Part shown: positions 25,955 to 32,436 of the stretch, piece after piece
Layout of the letters: every line of letters begins with the position of its first letter
Numbering within the stretch: position 1 is the stretch's first letter
Assembly (NCBI GenBank): GCA_963377175.1
Contig: CAUJNA010003046.1
Coordinates: 566,538-630,537, forward strand
Length of the DNA stretch: 64,000 nucleotides
Source: Effrenium voratum
Lineage: Eukaryota > Sar > Dinophyceae > Suessiales > Symbiodiniaceae
Reading direction: 5' to 3'
Made by a program: the position numbers and the translations under genes
The notes under the pieces: model-generated
Told to the model about the DNA's origin: nothing
What the model saw: the letters and a program-made list of their open reading frames with translations, nothing else
Databases searched by the model: none

Positions 25955-26100
25955 CTGGCTGGCACCCTGTGAAGGACCAGGCTTGGGTCACCAACCAGGA
26001 AGTTGTCTTGTACGCGGTGGAGAAGCACACCACCATTCGGGAAGTGAAGGAGTATCTTTATGTTTCCGGGCACCATCGTATGCGCGCTCTCCATGCGATC
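25955..26100 (+). other. Possible host exon
   Basis: The plus frame gives 'KDQAWVTNQEVVLYAVEKHT' and 'TIREVKEYLYVSGHHRMRAL', which looks like folded protein rather than random translation. No domain recognised. Confidence 0.3.
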
Positions 26101-26109
26101 TGTCTGTTT

Positions 26110-26924
26110 AGCCACGTGGCCGGACTATGCCTGACTATTCGTTGGTATGCATTGGTGTGTGTGTGTGTGCATGCCTTGCGGCAGAGTGTCCATGTCTGGC
26201 TCTGAGGTCACAGCGCTGCTGAAAGCCCGCCAAGTTGGGCAGTCTCGACTGCTCGTGTAGAAGCGCTCTAGCTGCAGGTTGCGGGGGTCGGGGGGCACCT
26301 GTGGCCAAATGAAATCATGCATTCGCATATCAGCCAGCTTGGTGGGGGCCACCTGTGACCAAATGAAAGCACACGCGGTTTGCCAAGGCAGTGAGCCGGC
26401 AGCGCTCTGGGAGGCTTCAAGGCATCTCTCGCGCAGATATACAGCACGGAAAGGCTCTCTTACACTGAGCTGCTGTGCCTTCTGAGCAATAAGCAGTCAC
26501 CCCTTGGCTATGTGAGCTTCAAGGACAGCTAGTTCGTCCACGATTGTCTATGTTCCTGCGCGCATGCGTTTTCTTAGCCAAGGTGGTTTGTGATAAATAG
26601 CTGCTTGTCCCAGCGAATCCGGTCATGAGTGGAGCAGTGATCTGCGTTCTGGAGTTGGGCAAGCGCGCGATGTACGAATATGTACGACTCACATAAACTG
26701 TTGGCTTTCGGGCACAGGGCTCCAAGAGCTCGTGCTCAGAGGTGGGTGGAGGTGGAATGCCAGGCGTTGCCTTCTGTTTCTTTAAGCGCTCGCCGCGCGC
26801 GGCTAGGACGTGATGTGGCAGGTGGATTCGGGGAGATTCGGGCCAGGTTGAGAGCTTGCTCTAATATGATACCCAAGACAATGCATTCAGAAAAAAAATA
26901 TTTGGACCTTACCCCCCCCCCCCC
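26110..26924. other. Host flank immediately left of the viral element
   Basis: No gene recognised. Contains a TG microsatellite (26,154–26,170), a local duplication of 'cacctgtg(g/a)ccaaatgaaa' at about 26,297 and 26,350, and ends in 'ggacctta' plus a 13-C run directly abutting the viral terminal repeat. Confidence 0.5.
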
Positions 26925-27407
26925 AAAAAATAGTAAAAGGAGAATTCAAAGAATTATTCTTTCTACTATTTTTTCTCCATCAGCAACACAACAAACAGAA
27001 AACAAAATCCAGAACAACAAGCAAACAAAATAAATAATCACAACCAACAACAAACATATTTAATCACAGCATGCAACATTAAATAATTCAAACAAGCATA
27101 CCAACAAAACAGCAACACTCTAAATCATCAAAGAACCCAAACTCAAAAACACACATCAACAAAAAACAAAGCAACATACCAACAAAAAATATCACAAGAG
27201 TATCAAACAAAACAAAAACAAACAGCCAAAGCACGAAAAAATTGAAGAAGCATGCCAAGTCTAAACAACGCACTTTGAAAGAGATAAGCAAATTATAATA
27301 ATTCAATCTTTACAAACGATAAATATATTACAATTATAACATATAATATTTTACATGTGATAATTATAGTATGATTATAATTTCAGTACAGGATAATAAT
27401 TTAATTG
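26925..27407 (+). repeat. Left terminal inverted repeat (~483 bp)
   Basis: Reads A6-TAGTAAAAGGAGAATTC inward and matches the reverse complement of the right end until 'ttaattg' at 27,401–27,407. I count three substitutions, and one A fewer in the terminal A-run of the right copy. The near-identity suggests recent insertion or gene conversion. It includes the last ~33 bp of the 47,809–48,336 gene as a duplicated fragment, and an imperfect stem-loop. A 72-codon frame (27,088–27,306, minus) is a low-complexity F/V/L/C translation and is not called a gene. Confidence 0.95.
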
Positions 27408-27424
27408 CAACTCTTTTGAATGAA

Positions 27425-27602
27425 CTTTTTGGGGGTGTAGGCTACCACCTTTTGGGGGTGTAGGGGTGTAGGCTACCACCTTTTGGGGGTGTAGGGGTGT
27501 AGGCTACCACCTTTTGGGGGTGTAGGCTACCACCTTTTGGGGGTGTAGGCTACCACCTTTTGGGGGTGTAGGCTACCACCTTTTGGGGGTGTAGGCTACC
27601 AC
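27425..27602. repeat. Seven-copy G-rich minisatellite inside the left TIR
   Basis: Units begin at 27,425, 27,449, 27,480, 27,511, 27,534, 27,557 and 27,580. The base unit is 23 bp (CTTTTGGGGGTGTAGGCTAC + CAC); copies 2 and 3 carry an extra 'ggtgtagg' (31 bp). Each unit contains a G5 run and a GTAG-G-CTAC hairpin core. It is far more GC-rich than the rest of the element, occurs only at the left end, and contains no gene. Its function is unknown; a replication or packaging signal, or a host-derived repeat, are both possible. Confidence 0.85.
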
Positions 27603-27693
27603 CTGTGTGTTTTTTCTTTTTGGTGCCCTTCCCTTACCTCCCCTTTAACCTTGTTTATTTCAAGTTTGAGCCAAAACCCCAAACTCAAAATCC

Positions 27694-28308
27694 TTAATCC
27701 GTCAAACTCACTAAGATTTCACAAATTAATTCGCTAGGTATTTTGTATAGGTCTTCCTGCTTATGTATTGTTGGATTGTCTCCCCATTTTTCTTTAGTGC
27801 CTGATGGTAGCCGTTGTGCTGTTTCAATATGTTTATTATTCCTGATGTTGCCACAATCCTTTTTACATAATTCTCTAGGTTTCCAAGTTGTAATGTTATT
27901 CCATAGCCTAGTCCTCTTTCTATAATTAAATCCATATTTACAGTAATCTACATCTTTAAATTCAAACTCATCCATAAACTCCTGATTTTTTAATAATCCA
28001 GTTTGTGGATTTTCGATTACAAAATATTTAGGATTGAAATATTTGATAATCTCAATAGTTTTTAAGACAATACTATTTGCATATTCGATATTCCTAATTC
28101 CCTGAGTTTTTGCTATGCTGTATTCAGTGCATGGGGGACTACTCCAAATAAAATCAAAATGGTTTCTGTCAAACTGTTTGTAATCCCACTCCAAAATATC
28201 AGTGTTGATATCAGCATTTTTCAAGTCTAATGATATCACATTAAAACCTAAGTCACGAGCAACTTTACCAACAGAACCACTGCCTGAAAATAATTCTAAT
28301 AAATTCAT
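27694..28308 (-). CDS. DNA (cytosine-5)-methyltransferase-like protein, 204 aa
   Basis: A compact C5-cytosine methyltransferase fold. Visible signatures are the SAM-binding motif I at the N-terminus ('LLELFSGSGSVGKVARDLGF', residues 3–22), the catalytic-loop motif IV 'SSPPC' with the nucleophilic Cys at residue 60, the 'ENP' motif at 99–101 (usual form ENV) and an 'RKRTRLW' segment resembling the QRR-type motif VIII. At 204 aa it is much shorter than bacterial enzymes, so the target-recognition domain is minimal or absent. It is the leftmost gene, transcribed toward the TIR, with a TCTA motif 15–18 nt before the ATG. It could methylate viral DNA to protect it or to alter expression after integration. 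The family call is firm; target and activity are unknown. Confidence 0.82.
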   Translation of the reverse strand: MNLLELFSGSGSVGKVARDLGFNVISLDLKNADINTDILEWDYKQFDRNHFDFIWSSPPCTEYSIAKTQGIRNIEYANSIVLKTIEIIKYFNPKYFVIENPQTGLLKNQEFMDEFEFKDVDYCKYGFNYRKRTRLWNNITTWKPRELCKKDCGNIRNNKHIETAQRLPSGTKEKWGDNPTIHKQEDLYKIPSELICEILVSLTD

Positions 28309-28322
28309 TTATTAGAATTATT

Positions 28323-28326
28323 TAGA
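28323..28326 (-). promoter_or_regulatory. TCTA motif of the methyltransferase gene
   Basis: TAGA on the plus strand, 15–18 nt before the ATG, in the loop of an ATTAGAAT (28,312–28,319) / ATTCTAAT (28,335–28,342) stem. Confidence 0.5.
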
Positions 28327-28332
28327 TATTAA

Positions 28333-28662
28333 TTATTCTAATACATATACTCCATCATCATTTTTTGAAATTTTGTAAAATTCTAAAGTGGTGCTTTTAG
28401 GTTGTTTGATTTTTCCTGTATTCAACATATCACAGTATTTATTTTGCTTTGTAGGGTAGTCGCCCGATGGTCTTCCTATTGATTTTGATTGAAATATCTT
28501 TTCGATTTTCTCCTTCTCTTCGTTGCTTTGTTGTTCGCGTTCAACTGGTTTCATTTTGTCATCAATCGATTTAATCATATCATTTAAGGTTTTGATATTT
28601 TTACCAATTAATGTTATCTTCTTCATTAAATCATTAATAGTATAATTCTCATTTTCAGACAT
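28333..28662 (-). CDS. Hypothetical protein with coiled coil and GRPxGDYP motif, 109 aa
   Basis: Residues 1–70 are charged and heptad-like. They are followed by 'SIGRPSGDYPTKQNKYCDML' and 'NTGKIKQPKSTTLEFYKI', a conserved-looking block with an AT-hook-like 'GRPSG' core. I do not recognise a named family. The gene lies 24 bp downstream of the methyltransferase start in the same orientation, with a TCTA motif 16–19 nt before its own ATG, which supports separate transcription. A DNA-binding role is only a guess from the GRP core and basic character. Confidence 0.7.
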   Translation of the reverse strand: MSENENYTINDLMKKITLIGKNIKTLNDMIKSIDDKMKPVEREQQSNEEKEKIEKIFQSKSIGRPSGDYPTKQNKYCDMLNTGKIKQPKSTTLEFYKISKNDDGVYVLE

Positions 28663-28677
28663 TACTATATATTTATT

Positions 28678-28681
28678 TAGA
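28678..28681 (-). promoter_or_regulatory. TCTA motif of the 28,333–28,662 gene
   Basis: TAGA on the plus strand, 16–19 nt before the ATG, next to an ATAATTA/TAATTAT dyad that overlaps the neighbouring stop. Confidence 0.5.
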
Positions 28682-28692
28682 TAATTATTTAT

Positions 28693-29025
28693 TTAATTAT
28701 ACGTTTTATTATATAATTTACCTGAATAATTTAATGTTATGTATGTAAATAAATTATATTCTAAGAGTCTTTCATCAATTTTATTTTTCAATTTTATTAA
28801 ACCTTCATCGTTACCTGTAATTTCAAAATACTTCAACATTTTATCAAATTTATCTGGTTTAGTTATACCTTTCATAAAATATTTATTATTAAATTTAGCA
28901 TCTAACCAATAAAAATATTCTATACTCAATTGTCTAGCAAAGTTTTTATCACCATCGAATAGGTCTTTAATTTCTTCATCATCAAAAGTTATAATTCTAT
29001 GGTCTTGTCCATTCACAGTTGGCAT
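28693..29025 (-). CDS. Hypothetical protein, 110 aa
   Basis: A single-domain acidic/aromatic protein without recognised motifs (for example 'FARQLSIEYFYWLDAKFNNK'). Gene spacing (30 bp to the next gene), AT-rich codon use and a TCTA element at 29,044–29,047 (18 nt before the ATG) support it as a real viral gene. Function unknown. Confidence 0.7.
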   Translation of the reverse strand: MPTVNGQDHRIITFDDEEIKDLFDGDKNFARQLSIEYFYWLDAKFNNKYFMKGITKPDKFDKMLKYFEITGNDEGLIKLKNKIDERLLEYNLFTYITLNYSGKLYNKTYN

Positions 29026-29043
29026 TATGATTATATAAATAAT

Positions 29044-29047
29044 TAGA
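29044..29047 (-). promoter_or_regulatory. TCTA motif of the 28,693–29,025 gene
   Basis: TAGA on the plus strand, 19–22 nt upstream of the ATG, in the loop of an ATAAATA/TATTTAT stem. Confidence 0.5.
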
Positions 29048-29114
29048 TATTTATTTAAATATTTATTTATTTATATTTATAAAGTGCAATTATGTTAAAT
29101 CTACTCTTTAAATA

Positions 29115-29480
29115 CTAATTTTTCATGATTTGTTTAATAGTTTCCTGAGTTTCCTTATCACCATTTCCCGAGAGTGATGCATCCTTACCCCATTTAAAAG
29201 TTATACTATGGACATCAGTTTCTAAGTTGATACTGTCTTTAGTTTTATCAATACTCATTTTCTTATCATTTTTACTTATTTTGAAACTTGTTGGAATACA
29301 TGAACATTTACATTTTTTATTATTTTTTATTTCTAATTCATTCTTAAGTTCTAACATTCTTTTGCATGTAGGACAAACAACCTCAATAACTGATGTTTCT
29401 TTAACAATTTCTCCGCTATCTTCATCTGTTGAAGAAACACTTAAACCTATCTTATTCTTTTTGGTTTTCTTTTTTGGCAT
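29115..29480 (-). CDS. Small zinc-ribbon-like protein, 121 aa
   Basis: A basic N-terminus (MPKKKTKKNK) is followed by a CPTC pair at residues 36–39 and a second cysteine cluster 'CKCSC' at about 58–62, which could form one zinc site. The C-terminal half has alternating strands ('SITFKWGKDAS'). Lysine-rich ends suggest nucleic-acid contact, but no family is recognised. Same strand as its neighbours; no TCTA in its immediate leader. Confidence 0.68.
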   Translation of the reverse strand: MPKKKTKKNKIGLSVSSTDEDSGEIVKETSVIEVVCPTCKRMLELKNELEIKNNKKCKCSCIPTSFKISKNDKKMSIDKTKDSINLETDVHSITFKWGKDASLSGNGDKETQETIKQIMKN

Positions 29481-29640
29481 TTATATTAATATTTATATTT
29501 TTAATATATTGTATCAAAAACTTAATTAATTCTAAAATAAAATAACATATTTTTTTACATCTATTATCAGTTATTAGTACTTGTTCTATATTCTCCATTT
29601 CATCTATTATATTAATATAATCTGTATAACTCCTTTTCAT
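29452..29640 (-). CDS. Possible small hydrophobic protein, 62 aa
   Basis: A short frame overlapping the start of the zinc-ribbon gene by 29 bp and sharing a 4-bp ATGA overlap with the zinc-finger gene upstream (29,637–29,819). It contains a hydrophobic helix, 'ICYFILELIKFLIQYI', that could span a membrane. The tight ATGA linkage argues for a real gene; its small size and AT-rich, isoleucine-rich sequence argue for caution. Confidence 0.4.
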   Translation of the reverse strand: MKRSYTDYINIIDEMENIEQVLITDNRCKKICYFILELIKFLIQYIKNINININAKKENQKE

Positions 29641-29819
29641 ATTAAATAATAAGATAAATTATTTTTCATTTCTGTCTTTCTTTTCTTGTAAAGTTTTTTC
29701 ATTGTATCGTCTTTATTCCATCTATATTCTACAAATTTCTGATGATGTTTTGAATTTAGATGTTTAAATAAATATTTGCTATCATAAGTTTTACAACAAT
29801 TACAATGGATAACAGTCAT
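29637..29819 (-). CDS. C2H2 zinc-finger protein, 60 aa
   Basis: A single finger at the N-terminus: Cys6-x2-Cys9, then His20-x4-His25 ('CNCCKTYDSKYLFKHLNSKHH' region, residues 6–26), followed by a lysine-rich tail. Single short C2H2 proteins recur in large DNA viruses and PLVs, usually as presumed DNA-binding or regulatory factors. Its stop overlaps the next start (ATGA). A TCTA lies about 26 nt upstream. Confidence 0.65.
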   Translation of the reverse strand: MTVIHCNCCKTYDSKYLFKHLNSKHHQKFVEYRWNKDDTMKKLYKKRKTEMKNNLSYYLI

Positions 29820-29869
29820 ATAATAATAAGATAAAATAATTATTTAGATTATTTAATCTTATTATTTTC

Positions 29870-30029
29870 ATGCATGATAGAATATTCGAGGGCTCAGCAC
29901 TTGGGGTTTTCATTGCACGCGAGAGAGATACAAACTAATTAACTTCAATGCTTATTGATTGAAAACAATGGAAACCTGTTCCATTATGTTATTCACCGCC
30001 ACTCATAACATAATGATGTTCCATTAATA
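29870..30029. terminator. Intergenic region with perfect 11-bp stem-loop (29,982–30,015)
   Basis: CATTATGTTAT (29,982–29,992) pairs exactly with ATAACATAATG (30,005–30,015) around a 12-nt loop of higher GC. It lies just beyond the stop of the minus-strand gene at 30,030–30,377, where a transcript 3' end is expected. The direct repeat 'ttccatta' flanks the stem. The rest of the interval (with 'cgagggctcagcacttgggg') is more GC-rich than the surrounding element and otherwise unexplained. Confidence 0.5.
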
Positions 30030-30377
30030 TTAAATAGAATATTTATTTAAATTATTTTCTTTAGTAAGTTTTAATGCAGTTGGTATATCAACATCTAGAA
30101 TATTATTATTAATAATTTTTTGCACACCATTTATCATTTCATTTGTATATCTATCGGGATAATCTTTCATAAAATTCAATAATTTATTATAATTTAGGAT
30201 ATCCTCGTTTTCGATTGATGATTTAGGTATTATATTTTTTTTGTTATTAATCATCGATAAAAACGATAAAATCGTATCATAATAAATTTGACCAGTATCT
30301 GGAACTAAAACATCACCGAATTTATATATAATCCGAATGTTAGTAACTTCACTTAAATTAATAGATTCTATTGCCAT
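30030..30377 (-). CDS. Hypothetical protein, 115 aa
   Basis: No recognised domain; helical, with 'DTILSFLSMINNKKNIIPKS' and 'NKLLNFMKDYPDRYTNEMIN'. Divergent from the ATPase gene across a 60-bp AT-only interval that must hold both promoters; no TCTA in its leader. Position next to the ATPase suggests a morphogenesis or regulatory role, but nothing in the sequence proves it. Confidence 0.65.
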   Translation of the reverse strand: MAIESINLSEVTNIRIIYKFGDVLVPDTGQIYYDTILSFLSMINNKKNIIPKSSIENEDILNYNKLLNFMKDYPDRYTNEMINGVQKIINNNILDVDIPTALKLTKENNLNKYSI

Positions 30378-30437
30378 TATGATATAATTATATTATATTT
30401 TTTTATTTTATAAGTATTTATAATATTATTTTTTATT

Positions 30438-31205
30438 ATGCCTGATGTAAAACCAATTGATGAAATCAAATATGACTTTAAGCAAAGTAAGCATGAGGTT
30501 GTCCCTAAATTGCCGATGAGAGCTATGATCGTCGGTCCATCTGGAAGTGGAAAATCAACTTTACTTGTATCAATGATACTTGATATTTATAGAGGAGCAT
30601 TTGAAAGAATTTTTATCTGGTCTCCATCTGTAAATTTAGATAGTATTTGGTTGCCAGTGAAGAAATACATTAAAGAAGGTTTGAAAGTAGATAATGATAA
30701 AGAACCGTGTTGGTGGGATGAGTTCAATGTTGAAGATTTAGAAAGAGTTATAGAAACTCAAAATAAAATAATTGAATACCAGAAAAAACAAGGAACGAAG
30801 AAATTATTTAATATTTTGGTAATTTTGGATGATGTATCTGATAATCCAGCAATAACAAGAAATAACAAATTGTTAAATTCTTTATTTTGTAGAGGTCGTC
30901 ATAGTGGAATATCAACACTTGTAAGTCTTCAAAAATCATCAACCGTACCACCAATTATTAGGGTAAATATAAGTCATTTGTTTTATTATAAAGTTAGAAA
31001 TTTTAAAGAGATAGAAATATTGCAAGATGAATTATCAGCAATTGTTAGAAGCGATAATTTACATGAAAGCAAGAAACTAATTTATAAAATATATGAGACT
31101 GCCACTGATGAACCGCATAGTTTTTTATATATTAACCTTTTAGAAAAGAATCCAGATAAAATGTTTATGAAAAAGTTTTCTCAATATTTGAAAATTACTA
31201 ATTAA
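30438..31205 (+). CDS. FtsK/HerA-type DNA-packaging ATPase (A32-like), 255 aa
   Basis: Predicted motor that pumps the genome into preformed capsids. Walker A 'GPSGSGKST' is at residues 33–41, Walker B 'VILDD' ends at 131–132, and 'LFCRGRHSGISTLVSLQKSS' follows with the sensor/arginine-rich segment typical of A32-like ATPases of Polintons, PLVs, virophages and nucleocytoplasmic large DNA viruses. Length matches the family (about 230–280 aa). It is one of the four morphogenesis hallmarks in this element. The start is well placed after an AT-rich leader; the next Met (residue 28) would begin only just before the P-loop. Confidence 0.92.
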   Translation: MPDVKPIDEIKYDFKQSKHEVVPKLPMRAMIVGPSGSGKSTLLVSMILDIYRGAFERIFIWSPSVNLDSIWLPVKKYIKEGLKVDNDKEPCWWDEFNVEDLERVIETQNKIIEYQKKQGTKKLFNILVILDDVSDNPAITRNNKLLNSLFCRGRHSGISTLVSLQKSSTVPPIIRVNISHLFYYKVRNFKEIEILQDELSAIVRSDNLHESKKLIYKIYETATDEPHSFLYINLLEKNPDKMFMKKFSQYLKITN

Positions 31206-31246
31206 ATAATTAAATAATTAAATAATTAAATATATATTAATATTAT

Positions 31247-31756
31247 ATGATATTTTATGATTTACCAATAGAAATTAAAGACATAGTATTATCTTATAAT
31301 TTAGGTGATGTTAGATTATTAAAAATAAAAAATAGTAATATTGTTAAAACATATATTAATAAATATAAACCAGTATATAAATCTTACACATTAAATAACA
31401 TACATTATTTTGAAATTGATAATATCAATATTAATAATGGAATATCATATATTTTTAATTTAAGTGAGTTAGATAAATTACATCAAAAAAATAAACCATT
31501 AAAATTATTTATTGAATATGATATATTTGTTACATTTAGCTCGTTTACTCGTTGGTTTAATGTGTGTAATCGAACTTTAATATCAATTAATTTATTTGAT
31601 ATTTATTATTTTCTTAATAAAGACCTTCATAAAGTTAAATTAGTGTATGCGAGTGATATGGCTAATTTTATTTCATTACAAGTGAAAAAAATAACTATTA
31701 AAGTCATCAATGAAGATGACCAAATTATTATTGATGACTTTTATTTTTATCTTTAA
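31247..31756 (+). CDS. Hypothetical protein with F-box-like N-terminus, 169 aa
   Basis: The first 20 residues ('FYDLPIEIKDIVLSYNLGD') resemble the LP-x-E-I-xx-x-I core of an F-box, as seen in many virus proteins that recruit SCF ubiquitin ligases. The remainder is β/α with many Asn, Ile and Tyr and no known domain. The similarity is short and could be coincidental. Transcribed after the ATPase (41-bp gap); converges on the 31,795 gene with a shared stem-loop between the stops. Confidence 0.65.
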   Translation: MIFYDLPIEIKDIVLSYNLGDVRLLKIKNSNIVKTYINKYKPVYKSYTLNNIHYFEIDNININNGISYIFNLSELDKLHQKNKPLKLFIEYDIFVTFSSFTRWFNVCNRTLISINLFDIYYFLNKDLHKVKLVYASDMANFISLQVKKITIKVINEDDQIIIDDFYFYL

Positions 31757-31757
31757 A

Positions 31758-31794
31758 ATTAATAGCATTAAGATTATGACTTAATGTCATTAAT
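31758..31794. terminator. Stem-loop exactly between two convergent stop codons
   Basis: ATTAATAGCATTAAG (31,758–31,772) pairs with CTTAATGTCATTAAT (31,780–31,794) with two internal mismatches and a 7-nt loop. It starts 1 nt after the stop of the plus-strand gene and ends 1 nt before the stop of the minus-strand gene, so a single hairpin could define both transcript ends. Confidence 0.6.
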
Positions 31795-32004
31795 TCAGAA
31801 CAAACTATAACTACAAATTTGAACCGGTAATCTATATATTAATTTATCAGATTTTTCTTTTTCAATTTTACACATTCTTTCACTCATTTGTTTAATTGCT
31901 TTTAACTGTAATTTATCAATATTACTTAAATCTAATTGTTCTATATCAATATCATTAATTTTATCAATAGATGAAGTTTCAACATTACTATTTGAATTAC
32001 CCAT
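31795..32004 (-). CDS. Small protein with N-myristoylation consensus, 69 aa
   Basis: Begins MGNSNSN, matching the G2-x-x-x-S6 myristoylation consensus. This is followed by acidic and helical segments ('IDIEQLDLSNIDKLQLKAIK'). No transmembrane helix. A myristoylated virion or membrane-associated protein is a reasonable inference for a virus that also encodes a lipase-like enzyme, but it is unproved. A TCTA motif lies at 32,019–32,022 in the loop of a TATATTAT/ATAATATA stem, about 15 nt before the ATG. Confidence 0.6.
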   Translation of the reverse strand: MGNSNSNVETSSIDKINDIDIEQLDLSNIDKLQLKAIKQMSERMCKIEKEKSDKLIYRLPVQICSYSLF

Positions 32005-32018
32005 TATATATTATTATT

Positions 32019-32022
32019 TAGA
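32019..32022 (-). promoter_or_regulatory. TCTA motif of the myristoylation-consensus gene
   Basis: TAGA on the plus strand in the loop of a TATATTAT/ATAATATA stem, 15–18 nt before the ATG. Confidence 0.5.
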
Positions 32023-32048
32023 TTATAATATAATACAATAATAAATAT

Positions 32049-32366
32049 TCAAAGGTATACAATACAATAATAAATATTCAAAGGAATTAGAATAGGCCAA
32101 CAAAACCCCCACATAAAAGGAGTACATATCCTATCACACTTCCTTTCTAGTCTGTCGAATCTGTCTTGCCTCCTTTGTCTTTTTAATTCTTTAATATATT
32201 CATCAAATTTAGAATGACTAAAATTACATTCTTTATTATTACATTTATCTAATGTAAATTCATCTTTATTTAACTTAGTAACTTTACAACCACAATAACA
32301 AGTTTTTTCTCTCATACTATCATTCTTAAATAATACTTCTATTTTAACTTTTCTGTCAATGTCCAT
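32049..32366 (-). CDS. Zinc-binding, tail-anchored membrane protein, 105 aa
   Basis: Cysteines at residues 23, 25, 27, 42 and 47 form a compact zinc-binding head, followed by a basic Arg/Lys/Asp helix (58–78) and a C-terminal hydrophobic segment ('FMWGFCWPILIPLNIYYCIV', 84–103), which looks like a tail anchor. A virion or host membrane protein is likely; no family recognised. The promoter is a perfect palindrome centred on TCTAGA (32,374–32,379) 9 nt before the ATG. The last 27 bp of the gene are tandemly duplicated just beyond its stop (32,011–32,095 region). Confidence 0.65.
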   Translation of the reverse strand: MDIDRKVKIEVLFKNDSMREKTCYCGCKVTKLNKDEFTLDKCNNKECNFSHSKFDEYIKELKRQRRQDRFDRLERKCDRICTPFMWGFCWPILIPLNIYYCIVYL

Positions 32367-32373
32367 ATATATA

Positions 32374-32381
32374 TCTAGATA
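32374..32381 (-). promoter_or_regulatory. Palindromic TCTAGA promoter motif
   Basis: TATATCTAGATATA is a perfect palindrome; TCTA on the minus strand is 9–13 nt before the ATG of the 32,049–32,366 gene. Confidence 0.5.
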
Positions 32382-32436
32382 TATTAATTATTTATTTATT
32401 TATTTATTTATATATTTATATATTTATATATTTAAA

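Noticed and set aside
1..26924. tRNA or rRNA genes
   Set aside because: No cloverleaf or rRNA core sequence was recognised by eye; a covariance-model search would be decisive.
27088..27306. 72-codon frame in the left TIR, mirrored at 48,405–48,623
   Set aside because: Present twice only because the TIR is duplicated. Composition is F/V/L/C-rich from T/G-rich DNA, no promoter motif of either class precedes it, and two of three differences between copies change the protein.
27425..27602. CRISPR-like array
   Set aside because: Units are contiguous tandem repeats without unique spacers, and there are no cas genes.
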